A stretch of DNA of 14,805 bases from B16-G9 sp964455635 (GTDB lineage Bacteria > Bacteroidota > Bacteroidia > Bacteroidales > F082): the NCBI GenBank assembly GCA_964455635.1, contig CAYVWX010000057.1:1-14805 (forward strand). The letters run 5' to 3'. The notes beneath the pieces are model-generated. The model ran no database searches. It was not told the origin of the DNA and was given only the letters and a program-made list of their open reading frames with translations. This document shows, in pieces, positions 6,236 to 13,941 of this stretch; the first letter of the stretch is position 1; the number at the start of each line of letters is the position of its first letter. The translations under genes were made by a program, and so were the position numbers.

Positions 6236-9200
6236 TTATCTGATTATTGTAACATTTCCTTTATACGAAATATGTCTTTTTTTGTAGTCGGTGCCGTCAA
6301 TTTTATAAATATAGGTTCCGGCAGGCACTTCCCGGCCATTCATGTCGGTTCCGTCCCACGAGTCTTCAAAATTATGGCTGCTCCATACCTGTTGGCCGTA
6401 GCGGTTAAAAATGTAAATATTGTAGTCGTCCATGGCAGTACCTTTTATGGTAAACACCCTGTTTTCGGCAATGGCGCTTCCCGGAGCAAAGGCAGATGGA
6501 ATGTAAAGCACCACAAACTCGGTAATGCTTACCTGTTTTGTTATGGTGTCGGGGCACGATTTATCGGTGGTAACCAACAGCGTAACCGTATAGTCGCCGG
6601 CTTTGCTATAAGTGTGTTCGGGGTCTTGTTCAATGCTATTATCACCATCGCCAAAACTCCAGTTGTAGGCATCTATACCATCAATGCTTACTGTAGAATC
6701 GATGAAAACAATTACGGGATTATCCATGGTGGTTATCCACGGGTCGGCAACAAAGTTGGCTTTCGGGTTGGGATTGACTATAATATAATCGGGTTTGGAA
6801 ATTTCTGTAAAACAGCGGTCGGTATTCGATATTTTTAAGGAAACGGAATATTTGCCGTAGTTGTTATAGTTATGATTAGGAGCGATGTTATCGCCGGAGG
6901 TGCCATCGCCAAACTGCCACTGATAAACGGCTCCCGGCAAAATATCCTGTGATTCGTCGGTAAACTGCACAAACAACGGCTCGCAACCCTCGTTGGGATT
7001 GGCACTAAAATCGGGTTTTGGCAGCGGATCGACCGTAAGCACCATCGAACTGTCTGACGAGCAAACATGTCCTGTGGGTGTCGGATAGGTTAAATCGATG
7101 TGCAGGTTAATATTGTAATCACCCGGGGCTGTATATTGGTGAGTGGTGTGCGGATTTAGGTCGGTTGCACCATCGCCAAATTGCCACCCAAAGGATTTAT
7201 TGGTGGTGCTACCTGAATAGTCGAAATTTATATCGGTGCTGGTGCAGGCATGGTTTGGCGGGTCGATGGTAAAAGCCGAAGCGGGGTTGGCATGTACCGT
7301 AAAAGTTGCTTCGGCACTGTTGGGACAATAAAAATATTGCGATTGCGAAACCGTATTTAATGTGTAGCTGTAATTTCCCGGTGTGTTATAATCGGACTGT
7401 CCGAAAGTTATGGTTTGATTTGTACCTACCACATCGGAACCGCTTAGCCAGGTATAGGAAACGGTTGATGTAGTATTGTCGTTGGCTTCCAGTGTTATGT
7501 CTTCTCCAAAACAGATTTCATCTTTCGGGTTATAAGTAATCAGAGGTTCGTAGGTATCCACAAAAACCGACATTTGGGCATTTTGCCGTTCTCCGCAGTT
7601 GTCTTCAATAAAAAGTTTATATATAATTTGAGGAAGGCCTAAAGGATAATTGCTGTCGTAAGTTGTTTGAGCGGTTCCCACAAGCGTAGAATCGCCGGCC
7701 TGATTATAGCGGTACCATTTATACCAGTGAGCCGGTGTTCCGGTGGTTAGCTCAATGGAATCGCCTTTACAAACACCTATATTTTCGAGCACCAGGCTTG
7801 ACTGGTTAACGGTAAAAACCGAATCGGCTGTGCCGCCACAAATATCGGTTGCCGTATAGCCACAAGTCCATATGGCATCTCCCACCACATTGTCGTAAAC
7901 TACTGTAACAGAGTCGCCATCCCTGTCGCCAAGGGGAATAACCGGAGGAGGAGTTTGCCGTTGCCACACTACATGACTGATGGCATAACCGGGCATATCG
8001 GTGGGATTTGGTATGATGGTTTCAACCGGAACGGTGGCTTCTTGTCCCGGGCCGCACAAAAAAACAGATTGTATCTTTTTTAGTACAATGGGCTTGTTAA
8101 CAATTTTAACCTGTGTGGAAGTGGTGTTGCCACAAACATCAAGAACGGTTACCGGTACATAGTCGGGACTGGCATTTACCGTGTAGGAGTACACCGGTAC
8201 AGGAGGAATAGGGCCGTCGGGCCAGATGTAAGTTAATGGTTTTACTCCGCCATGCGTGGATGCATTGCCCGCGGTACTGTCCACACGCAGGTCGATGGTT
8301 TCTTTGCAATAGGCTTCATACTCTTTATAACCCGGCGAAGGATCAAAATCGAATTTTATGGGACTGTTGTCGATAAGTTCCAGATTAATTCTTCCGGTAT
8401 AGGCTCCTCCAAAAGGATTATCAAATTCGCAGGGATTAGAGGGGTACGAAAAAATACAGTTTTTTGTTTGTTCAAACGACAACCCGTGGGTGGTTAACCG
8501 GATGGTTTTGATGGTTTCGGTGGGGCCAAAATAAAGCGTGTCAACGGTTAACGTGTCGTTGTTGTGCGTGGTGTCGATAACATAAACCAGGTTTCGGCAG
8601 TTGTTATTAATGGTAAACGGAATGGGGTAAATGGTATCGGTTCCTCCCGGAGGAAAATCAAGTTGAAAGGTGACAAGAAGTTCGTTGCAGCCTTCCACTG
8701 AATCCTGAGTGGGTTCAATTAGTTTTCCGGTAAGGCCAAGACCTGTCCATTTTTTACCGATAACTTTCCAACCCGGTTTTGACCGGCCTCCTTTTAAAGC
8801 ACCTTTTTTTAAAAATACCGTTGAATTAACATAAAATCCCGGATCCTCATTGGGAAAATGATAGAGGTAATCTTCGATGGCAATTTTTATAGTCTTTCGT
8901 GAACAGCGCGTAACTTTTTTTTCAATTTTAATGGTTCTCAGCTCTCCTTTTCCGTCGCGAGGAGGAGGGGGGTCGGCATTGGGTGATACGGAAGTAAACC
9001 CGTCGAACTCCAAACCGGCTCCGGCTCCCAGCGGTGGCGGATTGGGATGGAAAAAGCTGCTGTGCTGTTTTTTATTAAGTGTGGCGGCGCATACGGGTAA
9101 CTCGTATTCGTGACCTTGCGGGTCGGTGTATGAGATGTTGTTAAGCGGTAAAAGATTTTGCGGAGGAGTGCCTATGCCTCCAATAAATATTCCGAAAAAG

Positions 9201-9808
9201 TCGTTCATATTATCAATCGACCATTGCGTAACATCGGTAATATCAGCATCGTACTGAGGGTTGTTGTAAGGATATTCGTCAGAAGCAAAAACATACTCGA
9301 TGCTAATCATGGTATCGTAAGCCTGATAATCGAATTGGATATAAGCGGCATCGCCGGTGTGGATGCTCATGGTAGGAACGGTATCGAAATTTGGGGGCTT
9401 AAAAATACGTTTGTACATTTCAAAAAGAGAGGTGTCTCCCGGCATTCCAAAGTCAACAAGGTCGGCATATCCCGAAGTGTTTTGTGGTGTTTCGAGCAGC
9501 TTTAAATCACCGGTAGATAAGGCCAGACCGGTATCCCATCCCAGCTCCGAAAAGTTGTTGTCGCCGTTGTAAAAATAGCAAAATGCGTGTGGGTCGCCCA
9601 CAAACCTGATGCTGTTGGTGTCAATCATTCCGCCACCGGCATGAAGGATGTTTAAAACCCAGCTCCGTACGCTGTCTATGTTGGCTATGGGAGGGTCGCC
9701 GCCATCGTTGGGGATGGTTTTATATTTTACATAATCTCCGTTTTGGGCTGACACAAAAAAAGTTGTAAAAAATAACAAAGAGAAAAGAAGAAACTTTTTT
9801 TGCCTCAT
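6236..9808 (-). CDS. Large secreted choice-of-anchor L / PKD protein with type-B T9SS sorting domain
   Basis: This 1190-residue protein has a signal peptide (about 1-21, ending VSAQ). An N-terminal choice-of-anchor L domain (about 40-340) shows EYVFASDEYPYNN, NDFFGIFIGG, LEFDGFTSV and VNSTVFLKKGA. A cysteine-containing middle with Ig/PKD-like segments (about 370-840) follows. Three clear PKD domains at about 845-928, 932-1012 and 1015-1096 each carry W.FGDG. The last 90 residues (1100-1190) form a gliding-motility/type-B T9SS C-terminal domain, ending RYGQQVW...WDGT...VPAGTYIYKI...GNVTIIR. The protein should cross the outer membrane by the type IX secretion system and be surface-attached or released; adhesion is likely but unproven. 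The usual NGDG.ND motif of this domain is degenerate (APGSAIAENRVF). It appears monocistronic: a terminator lies upstream and repeats downstream. Confidence 0.88.
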   Translation of the reverse strand: MRQKKFLLFSLLFFTTFFVSAQNGDYVKYKTIPNDGGDPPIANIDSVRSWVLNILHAGGGMIDTNSIRFVGDPHAFCYFYNGDNNFSELGWDTGLALSTGDLKLLETPQNTSGYADLVDFGMPGDTSLFEMYKRIFKPPNFDTVPTMSIHTGDAAYIQFDYQAYDTMISIEYVFASDEYPYNNPQYDADITDVTQWSIDNMNDFFGIFIGGIGTPPQNLLPLNNISYTDPQGHEYELPVCAATLNKKQHSSFFHPNPPPLGAGAGLEFDGFTSVSPNADPPPPRDGKGELRTIKIEKKVTRCSRKTIKIAIEDYLYHFPNEDPGFYVNSTVFLKKGALKGGRSKPGWKVIGKKWTGLGLTGKLIEPTQDSVEGCNELLVTFQLDFPPGGTDTIYPIPFTINNNCRNLVYVIDTTHNNDTLTVDTLYFGPTETIKTIRLTTHGLSFEQTKNCIFSYPSNPCEFDNPFGGAYTGRINLELIDNSPIKFDFDPSPGYKEYEAYCKETIDLRVDSTAGNASTHGGVKPLTYIWPDGPIPPVPVYSYTVNASPDYVPVTVLDVCGNTTSTQVKIVNKPIVLKKIQSVFLCGPGQEATVPVETIIPNPTDMPGYAISHVVWQRQTPPPVIPLGDRDGDSVTVVYDNVVGDAIWTCGYTATDICGGTADSVFTVNQSSLVLENIGVCKGDSIELTTGTPAHWYKWYRYNQAGDSTLVGTAQTTYDSNYPLGLPQIIYKLFIEDNCGERQNAQMSVFVDTYEPLITYNPKDEICFGEDITLEANDNTTSTVSYTWLSGSDVVGTNQTITFGQSDYNTPGNYSYTLNTVSQSQYFYCPNSAEATFTVHANPASAFTIDPPNHACTSTDINFDYSGSTTNKSFGWQFGDGATDLNPHTTHQYTAPGDYNINLHIDLTYPTPTGHVCSSDSSMVLTVDPLPKPDFSANPNEGCEPLFVQFTDESQDILPGAVYQWQFGDGTSGDNIAPNHNYNNYGKYSVSLKISNTDRCFTEISKPDYIIVNPNPKANFVADPWITTMDNPVIVFIDSTVSIDGIDAYNWSFGDGDNSIEQDPEHTYSKAGDYTVTLLVTTDKSCPDTITKQVSITEFVVLYIPSAFAPGSAIAENRVFTIKGTAMDDYNIYIFNRYGQQVWSSHNFEDSWDGTDMNGREVPAGTYIYKIDGTDYKKRHISYKGNVTIIR

Positions 9809-9907
9809 GGGTTTATTTGTTACTAACGAATGTGGTAAGTATTTTTATTAAAACATAAATCGTCAGGTTTTAGACAGCGCGAAGGCTTAATACGTTGCTA
9901 AAAAGAG

Positions 9908-9946
9908 AAAAAAAAACCCCCGTCTGAATATCAGACGGGGGTTTTT
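9908..9946 (-). terminator. Strong terminator downstream of the RRM gene
   Basis: ACCCCCGTCTGA (9916-9927) pairs perfectly with TCAGACGGGGGT (9931-9942) around a 3-nt loop. On the minus strand the stem is followed by nine T residues (9916-9908), so it ends the RRM transcript and insulates the large T9SS gene, which starts at 9808. T residues at 9942-9946 make it potentially bidirectional. Confidence 0.93.
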
Positions 9947-9962
9947 AATTTTTTTTGGTCGA

Positions 9963-10217
9963 TTAGTAGCGGTTCTCTCTTGGACGGGCTTCGTTAACCC
10001 TGAGGTTTCTACCATTAATCTCTTTGCCTTCTAAGGCTTCAATAGCCTGACGGCCTTCGTCGTCGTTTGGCATTTCAACAAAACCAAAACCTTTAGAGCG
10101 GTTTGTAGCTCTGTCAATAATAATTCTGGCACTTGATACTTCGCCAAATTCGCCAAATAATTGCTCTAAATCGTGGTCGTCCATCGAGTAAGCAATGTTT
10201 CCAATGTAAATGTTCAT
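9963..10217 (-). CDS. Small RRM-domain RNA-binding protein
   Basis: This 84-residue protein is a single RNA recognition motif with almost nothing added. It has RNP-2 IYIGNI (residues 3-8), RNP-1 KGFGFVEM (42-49), the usual LEQLFGEFGEV helix, and a short charged tail ARPRENRY. It resembles the glycine-poor bacterial Rbp proteins, which bind single-stranded RNA and act as mRNA chaperones or post-transcriptional regulators. The specific targets are unknown. The gene is monocistronic: its strong terminator is 17 bp downstream and more than 500 bp without genes lie upstream. The ATG at 10217 gives a start flush with the first beta strand, as is normal for the family. A 10-bp perfect inverted repeat at 10325-10354 may lie in its leader or promoter. 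Confidence 0.93.
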   Translation of the reverse strand: MNIYIGNIAYSMDDHDLEQLFGEFGEVSSARIIIDRATNRSKGFGFVEMPNDDEGRQAIEALEGKEINGRNLRVNEARPRENRY

Positions 10218-10324
10218 TTTTATAAAAAATTAAATAACTAAAAATCCGGGAAAAAAGTAAAAACGAACCAGGGTTAAAAACGCGAAGGATAGAAAATACA
10301 ATTTACAACCGGTGTTATTTACCC

Positions 10325-10354
10325 TTATTGTAAGTTGGAAATGTCTTACAATAA
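10325..10354. promoter_or_regulatory. 10-bp perfect inverted repeat upstream of the RRM gene
   Basis: TTATTGTAAG (10325-10334) and CTTACAATAA (10345-10354) are exact reverse complements separated by 10 bp, so the arm centres are 20 bp apart. That suits a dimeric regulator binding two successive major grooves, or an RNA hairpin in the leader. It lies 108 bp upstream of the RRM start. Confidence 0.5.
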
Positions 10355-10540
10355 ATCGAATAACGCTGCAAATAAAGGTAAAAAAGTGTTACAAAAAACA
10401 ATAAACCAAAAAATTAACCCTTATTTGGAAAAAATTAAGATAATTTTAACATAGTGGTGGGATTTTAACTGTTAAAGTTGTTTGAAAGTTAAAAAGTGCG
10501 TTTCATGTAGCAGATAAAAAGTAGCAAATAAATTCCATTC

Positions 10541-10560
10541 TTCTCTTCCGCAGAGGAGAA
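10541..10560. repeat. Short hairpin, role unknown
   Basis: TTCTCTTC (10541-10548) pairs with GAGGAGAA (10553-10560) with one G-U wobble and a CGCA tetraloop. No T run follows directly, so a terminator role is not supported. Confidence 0.4.
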
Positions 10561-10673
10561 ACAGAGGCGGGTACAAGTTGTTTTTTGTTTTTCTTACAAT
10601 TATCACTTTTTTAAATAATTAACTTTGAACAATTTCATTGACATGATGAGTACCATATTACTTCATCTGTTTT

Positions 10674-10737
10674 TATAATAATATTCGATTATAATCGAAA
10701 AATATTATAATAATATTCGATTACAATCGAAATATAT
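10674..10737. promoter_or_regulatory. Two 32-bp direct repeats, each centred on a 16-bp palindrome (operator-like)
   Basis: Two adjacent 32-bp units start at 10674 and 10706. Each contains a palindrome: TTCGATTATAATCGAA (10684-10699, perfect) and TTCGATTACAATCGAA (10716-10731, differing only at the centre). Their centres are 32 bp apart, about three helical turns. The second unit ends where the -7 element of the ATPase promoter begins, so a bound protein would cover the -33 region. Confidence 0.7.
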
Positions 10738-10745
10738 TATCTTTG
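10738..10745 (+). promoter_or_regulatory. -7 element of the AAA+ ATPase gene
   Basis: TATCTTTG is a full match to TAnnTTTG. Transcription would begin near 10751, about 10 nt before the ATG at 10761. The in-frame TTG at 10743 lies inside this box and so cannot be the start. No good -33 TTTG is present; the palindrome occupies that position. Confidence 0.6.
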
Positions 10746-10760
10746 CAAAAATTTCCCATA

Positions 10761-11882
10761 ATGATACAAAGGTTGCTTAAACAACAAATAGTACAAAATT
10801 TACATTTAAAAAAGGCTGTTTTGATTTTAGGAGCGAGGCAGGTTGGTAAAACAACTTTATTAAATCAATTAATTGCCGGAAAAAAGAATGTAATGGTGTT
10901 TAATGGTGACGAACCCGACACTAAGGAACTGCTAAGTCACGTTACTTCCACACAACTTAGCAGCTTGTTTGCTAATGCCAAAATCGTTGTCATTGATGAA
11001 GCGCAGCTAATTCCCGATATTGGCATTACTTTAAAATTAATAACCGACCGGTTACAAGATATTCAGTTGTTTGTTTCCGGTTCTTCTTCCATTGACCTTG
11101 CTAACGAAATTAATGAACCGCTTACCGGCAGGAAAATTGAGTATCGGCTTTTTTCGCTTTCTTTTAAAGAGATGACAAATTATCACGGACTTTTAAATGA
11201 AAAACGGCTGCTTCCCATTAGGCTTGTCTATGGTTATTATCCCGAAATTGTAACATCGCCGGGTAATGAAATCGTATTGTTAAAGAACATTGCCGGAAGC
11301 TATTTGTATAAAGATATTTTATCGTTTGGTAAAATAAAAAGGCCGCTTATTTTAGACAAGATTTTAAAAGCGCTGGCTTTGCAAATTGGCAGCGAAGTGT
11401 CTTATAACGAGTTAGCTCAATTAGTGGGGGCTGATAAAGAGACCGTTGAAAAGTATATTGATTTACTCGAAAAAGCTTTTATTGTTTACCGGTTGGATGC
11501 TTTTAGCAGAAACGTAAGAAACGAAATAAAAAAGAGCAAAAAAATATATTTTTACGACAACGGAATCCGAAATGCCTTAACGGGTAACTTTCAGCCTTTT
11601 GAAATGAGAGTTGACAAAGGTGCTTTGTGGGAAAACTTTATCATATCCGAAAGGGTTAAATATTTACGGTATAATAATTTTTACGGAAGCTACTATTTCT
11701 GGCGAACCACACAACAACAGGAAGTTGATTTTATTGAAGATCAGGACGGGAAAATAGCTGCTTACGAATTTAAGTTAAATCCGGCAAAAAAAGTCAAAAT
11801 GCCGCTTACTTTCACTAAGGCATACAATCCTGAAAAAGTGAACGCTATTACTCCGGGAAACATTGAAACGTTTGTGATGTAG
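10761..11882 (+). CDS. AAA+ ATPase with DUF4143 (PD-(D/E)XK-like) C-terminal domain
   Basis: This is a 373-residue soluble protein. The N-terminal ATPase has Walker A GARQVGKTT (24-32), Walker B IVVIDEAQ (75-82) and a sensor-like LFVSGSSS (103-110). A winged-helix-like segment (about 195-245, SYNELAQLVGADKETVEKYIDLLEKAFIV) follows. The C-terminal DUF4143 region contains GALWENFIISE, EVDF (Asp323) and YEFK (Glu336, Lys338), giving the D...ExK arrangement of PD-(D/E)XK nuclease folds. This widespread family has no settled function; many members appear singly and sporadically, consistent with horizontal spread. The start is the ATG at 10761, because the earlier TTG is in the promoter. The gene is monocistronic, with twin palindromes at its promoter suggesting repression, perhaps autoregulation (inference). 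Confidence 0.88.
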   Translation: MIQRLLKQQIVQNLHLKKAVLILGARQVGKTTLLNQLIAGKKNVMVFNGDEPDTKELLSHVTSTQLSSLFANAKIVVIDEAQLIPDIGITLKLITDRLQDIQLFVSGSSSIDLANEINEPLTGRKIEYRLFSLSFKEMTNYHGLLNEKRLLPIRLVYGYYPEIVTSPGNEIVLLKNIAGSYLYKDILSFGKIKRPLILDKILKALALQIGSEVSYNELAQLVGADKETVEKYIDLLEKAFIVYRLDAFSRNVRNEIKKSKKIYFYDNGIRNALTGNFQPFEMRVDKGALWENFIISERVKYLRYNNFYGSYYFWRTTQQQEVDFIEDQDGKIAAYEFKLNPAKKVKMPLTFTKAYNPEKVNAITPGNIETFVM

Positions 11883-11897
11883 TGTTTTGGTATTAAT

Positions 11898-11938
11898 CAA
11901 AATTTCTCAAAACATTTCGTGTGGAATTGAGAATTTTG
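11898..11938. terminator. Possible bidirectional terminator between the convergent ATPase and FISUMP genes
   Basis: CAAAATTTCTCAA (11898-11910) pairs with TTGAGAATTTTG (11927-11938) with one bulged T and a 16-nt loop. It lies 15 bp after the ATPase stop and is followed by TGTTTTGTTG. An alternative pairing, CAAAACA (11908-11914) with TGTTTTG (11939-11945), overlaps it. The stem is AT-rich and the tail impure, so support is weak. Confidence 0.35.
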
Positions 11939-12117
11939 TGTTTTGTTGTAAAATCTGTTTTTATGATTAAACGAAAACCTGAAAAGCTTTTACTTTGATT
12001 AAGATACTTTATATTATGCGGGCAGAGCACTGCCTAAACATTAAAAAATTTTCGGCTGCTTTAATTTTTCGATTTTAGCTTTACTTTTAAATTTGTACGA
12101 AAAAGACCTGACCCGGG

Positions 12118-13020
12118 TTAATCTTTTACGCAGCGTACTGAGAAATATAGCGCGTTATAGTTATAAACCTCCCATACACCTTTGTAATCGTAGTACAAAG
12201 CAATACTAAACCTTTCATTTGTAGTGTCGTTTGCCGTGCAGCTCCAAAAATAGGCATACTCACCTAAGTACATACCATGATAATATGTTCCGGGTGAATG
12301 CATAACCAGGCCTGCCGGTAATGCATTAAATCCGCTTAAATTTGAGCCTCCCAAATTTGGCAAATTCCAGTGGTAAGTGCCAAATTCTTTTAAGGGGCCT
12401 CCTCCCAAGGAATCTCCTCCGACAGCATTTACCAATTCTTCAAATTCGGCTTTACTGGGTAAATGCCATCCATCGGGACATATACCCTGTACACCACTGG
12501 GATTGGAATTTGAAGAAGAGTCATTTTGCATAATTGTAGGCCAGTCATAAAGTCTTCCATATATTTCTTCCAGAGTATCAGAATCATAATTACCCCAGTA
12601 GGAAATTGCGTCTAACAGCGTCCCGTCGGGAGCATGAGTAGTACGTAAATTTTCAGCCATCCATACTTTATTATTAATTTTGACGGTAGCGTATGAGTTG
12701 CTGTCATAGTCCATAATATTATTGGCAAAACTGTAGTTTGTTAAAGGGAGCCATTTAAAACCTGACCAATAGTAAAATCCGGCTCCGTTATCGTAGTTTC
12801 CGTTTGTATTATAAACCATCATACCCTTTTGTGTAAGTCCTAAAGCATTGGTAATTGTGCTGGAATCCAAATCAATACGGGGTATTAATATCCCTTTGTT
12901 ATTACTTTGTAAATCAAGTATAGCGTTGGTATCGGGAGGATTGCCGCTATTATTGATTGAAATTTGGGCAAAAGTTGCAAGACTGCAGAACATAAAAACA
13001 ATAACAAGTATTTTTTTCAT
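12118..13020 (-). CDS. Secreted FISUMP-domain protein
   Basis: This 300-residue protein has a signal peptide MKKILVIVFMFCSLATFAQ (1-19). The mature N-terminus, ISINNSGNPPDTNAILDLQSN...KGILIPRIDL...GMMVYNT...GFYYWSGFKWLPL, is a segment common in Bacteroidota cell-surface proteins. The C-terminal two-thirds (about 105-300) is a Fibrobacter succinogenes major paralogous (FISUMP) domain: VKINNKVWMAENLRT, YGRLYDW, GICPDGWHLPSKAEFEEL, SGFNALPAGL, YFWSCT and the terminal FSVRCVKD. The domain has a C-type-lectin-like look, but its function is not established. The start is the ATG at 13020; an upstream in-frame TTG at 13044 would spoil the signal peptide. An array of ATTCGGG-like boxes lies 120 bp upstream, suggesting control by the nearby LytTR regulator. 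No T9SS sorting domain is seen. Confidence 0.88.
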   Translation of the reverse strand: MKKILVIVFMFCSLATFAQISINNSGNPPDTNAILDLQSNNKGILIPRIDLDSSTITNALGLTQKGMMVYNTNGNYDNGAGFYYWSGFKWLPLTNYSFANNIMDYDSNSYATVKINNKVWMAENLRTTHAPDGTLLDAISYWGNYDSDTLEEIYGRLYDWPTIMQNDSSSNSNPSGVQGICPDGWHLPSKAEFEELVNAVGGDSLGGGPLKEFGTYHWNLPNLGGSNLSGFNALPAGLVMHSPGTYYHGMYLGEYAYFWSCTANDTTNERFSIALYYDYKGVWEVYNYNALYFSVRCVKD

Positions 13021-13139
13021 AATAAATAATTTTTTTTGATACAATAATCATTTATGAATGTTCAGATAATTCATCTGTTTTGATAAATGAAATTATCATA
13101 AAATTTAACGCAAACCATTTGTTGACGGTATTATTTATT

Positions 13140-13188
13140 ATTCGGGCCGAAATTTGTGATATCCGGGAGGAAAATGATTGGATACGGG
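13140..13188. promoter_or_regulatory. LytTR-type box array A, upstream of the FISUMP gene
   Basis: Boxes ATTCGGG (13140-13146), ATCCGGG (13161-13167) and ATACGGG (13182-13188) repeat at exactly 21 bp. The first two sit in the frame ATTCGGGC-N8-TGATATCCGGGAGG, which recurs at array B. Twenty-one bp (two 9-bp boxes 12 bp apart) is the spacing known for LytTR-domain dimers. The array is 120 bp from the FISUMP start codon. Confidence 0.65.
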
Positions 13189-13296
13189 AATACGATTAAT
13201 TTCCCAACAAGATACTTAAAATATGAGGCATAAAATGCTAATAAAACATTGTTGTTGCTTTAGCTTTCCAACATATTTAATTTGTTTGATGATGGT

Positions 13297-13815
13297 TTAC
13301 TTAAAATGAGCAAGAGTTTTATCTTTTTCAATGCATTTTATAATTTTGTTGCAGAGTTCTTCTTCATTACCTATACAATACCCCGAATATCTGCATTTTA
13401 TTTCATTATTTCCATCTAATAAAATTGTGTACGGAATATTGGAAATACTTAAAGCCCGTATTAACTTTCCATTAAAATCAATATAATTTTCCGATTCCCA
13501 CTCTTTGCTTGCAATAAAAGGTTTTACCGAATACCATGTTCCTGTTTTATCTACACAAATTGAAATCAGGTTTATTCCGTAAGGCTTTATTTTTTCCTGC
13601 CATACTTCATTAAGATTATCGAGATTCCTGTTTGATTGGGCATCATTCATCTCCCAAAAAATTACAATCGTTCCAACAGTATCATTAAGTACCTTATTTA
13701 ATGGGATATTAAATCCATCGATTGTTTTTAATTCATTTCGATTAATAAAATAATTTTGGGCAAAAGCAGACTGAAAAAACAATATAATAATAATGAATGT
13801 TAATTTAGCTTTCAT
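13297..13815 (-). CDS. Exported thioredoxin-fold (TlpA/redoxin-like) protein lacking CXXC
   Basis: This is a 172-residue protein with a signal peptide MKAKLTFIIIILFFQSAFAQ (1-20). The remainder fits a TlpA-like thioredoxin fold. A strand GTIVIFWEMND (48-58) corresponds to the FWATWC region, INLISICVDK (81-90) follows, and a cis-proline loop NIPYTILLDGNNEIKCRYSGY (126-146) is clear. The residues after Trp54 are EMNDAQS, so the CXXC redox motif is absent and disulfide chemistry is unlikely. Cysteines 87, 141, 147, 155 and 161 lie elsewhere. A binding or sensing role is possible but not shown. It sits between the LytTR regulator and the FISUMP gene, with box array B 127 bp upstream of its start and a 9-bp hairpin in its leader. 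Confidence 0.75.
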   Translation of the reverse strand: MKAKLTFIIIILFFQSAFAQNYFINRNELKTIDGFNIPLNKVLNDTVGTIVIFWEMNDAQSNRNLDNLNEVWQEKIKPYGINLISICVDKTGTWYSVKPFIASKEWESENYIDFNGKLIRALSISNIPYTILLDGNNEIKCRYSGYCIGNEEELCNKIIKCIEKDKTLAHFK

Positions 13816-13846
13816 AACTTTGGTTTTAAGTTAATAATATAGACAC

Positions 13847-13870
13847 TCTTTTAGCTTTATTGCTAAAAGA
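13847..13870. promoter_or_regulatory. Leader hairpin upstream of the thioredoxin-fold gene
   Basis: TCTTTTAGC (13847-13855) and GCTAAAAGA (13862-13870) form a perfect 9-bp stem with a 6-nt loop, 32 bp upstream of the start codon. No T run follows on the minus strand (CACTC...), so it is not an obvious attenuator. It may be an operator or an mRNA stabiliser. Confidence 0.4.
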
Positions 13871-13941
13871 CTTTGAAAAAAATGTATGATAAAATTACAT
13901 CAAAACAGAAAGCAATGCGGGAAGAGCTTTGTTGAATTATC

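Larger units (their letters stand above)
10218..10760. other. Divergent intergenic region between the RRM and AAA+ ATPase genes
   Basis: No gene is seen. From left to right the region has an A-rich RRM leader, an inverted repeat (10325-10354), a TTTATTTG-like -7 candidate on the minus strand (10376-10369, one mismatch), a hairpin (10541-10560), and the twin-palindrome promoter of the ATPase gene (10674-10745). The stretch 10380-10540 shows nothing beyond AT-rich sequence. Confidence 0.65.

Noticed and set aside
6215..6838. A 207-codon open frame on the plus strand, opposite the 3' part of the large T9SS gene
   Set aside because: It is fully antisense to PKD and sorting-domain sequence that matches known families, its translation resembles no family I recognise, and it has no promoter. 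It is a shadow of the codon pattern.
9158..9505. A 115-codon plus-strand open frame inside the choice-of-anchor L region
   Set aside because: It is antisense to strongly recognisable domain sequence and has no sign of its own signals or domains.
10743..10760. TTG start for the AAA+ ATPase
   Set aside because: This TTG lies within the TATCTTTG -7 element, so it would be upstream of the predicted transcript start; the ATG at 10761 is preferred.
12021..12034. GGCAG-AGCA-CTGCC mini-hairpin and the ACCCGGGT palindrome at 12111-12118
   Set aside because: The stems are too short and isolated to assign a role; no T run or linked motif supports either.
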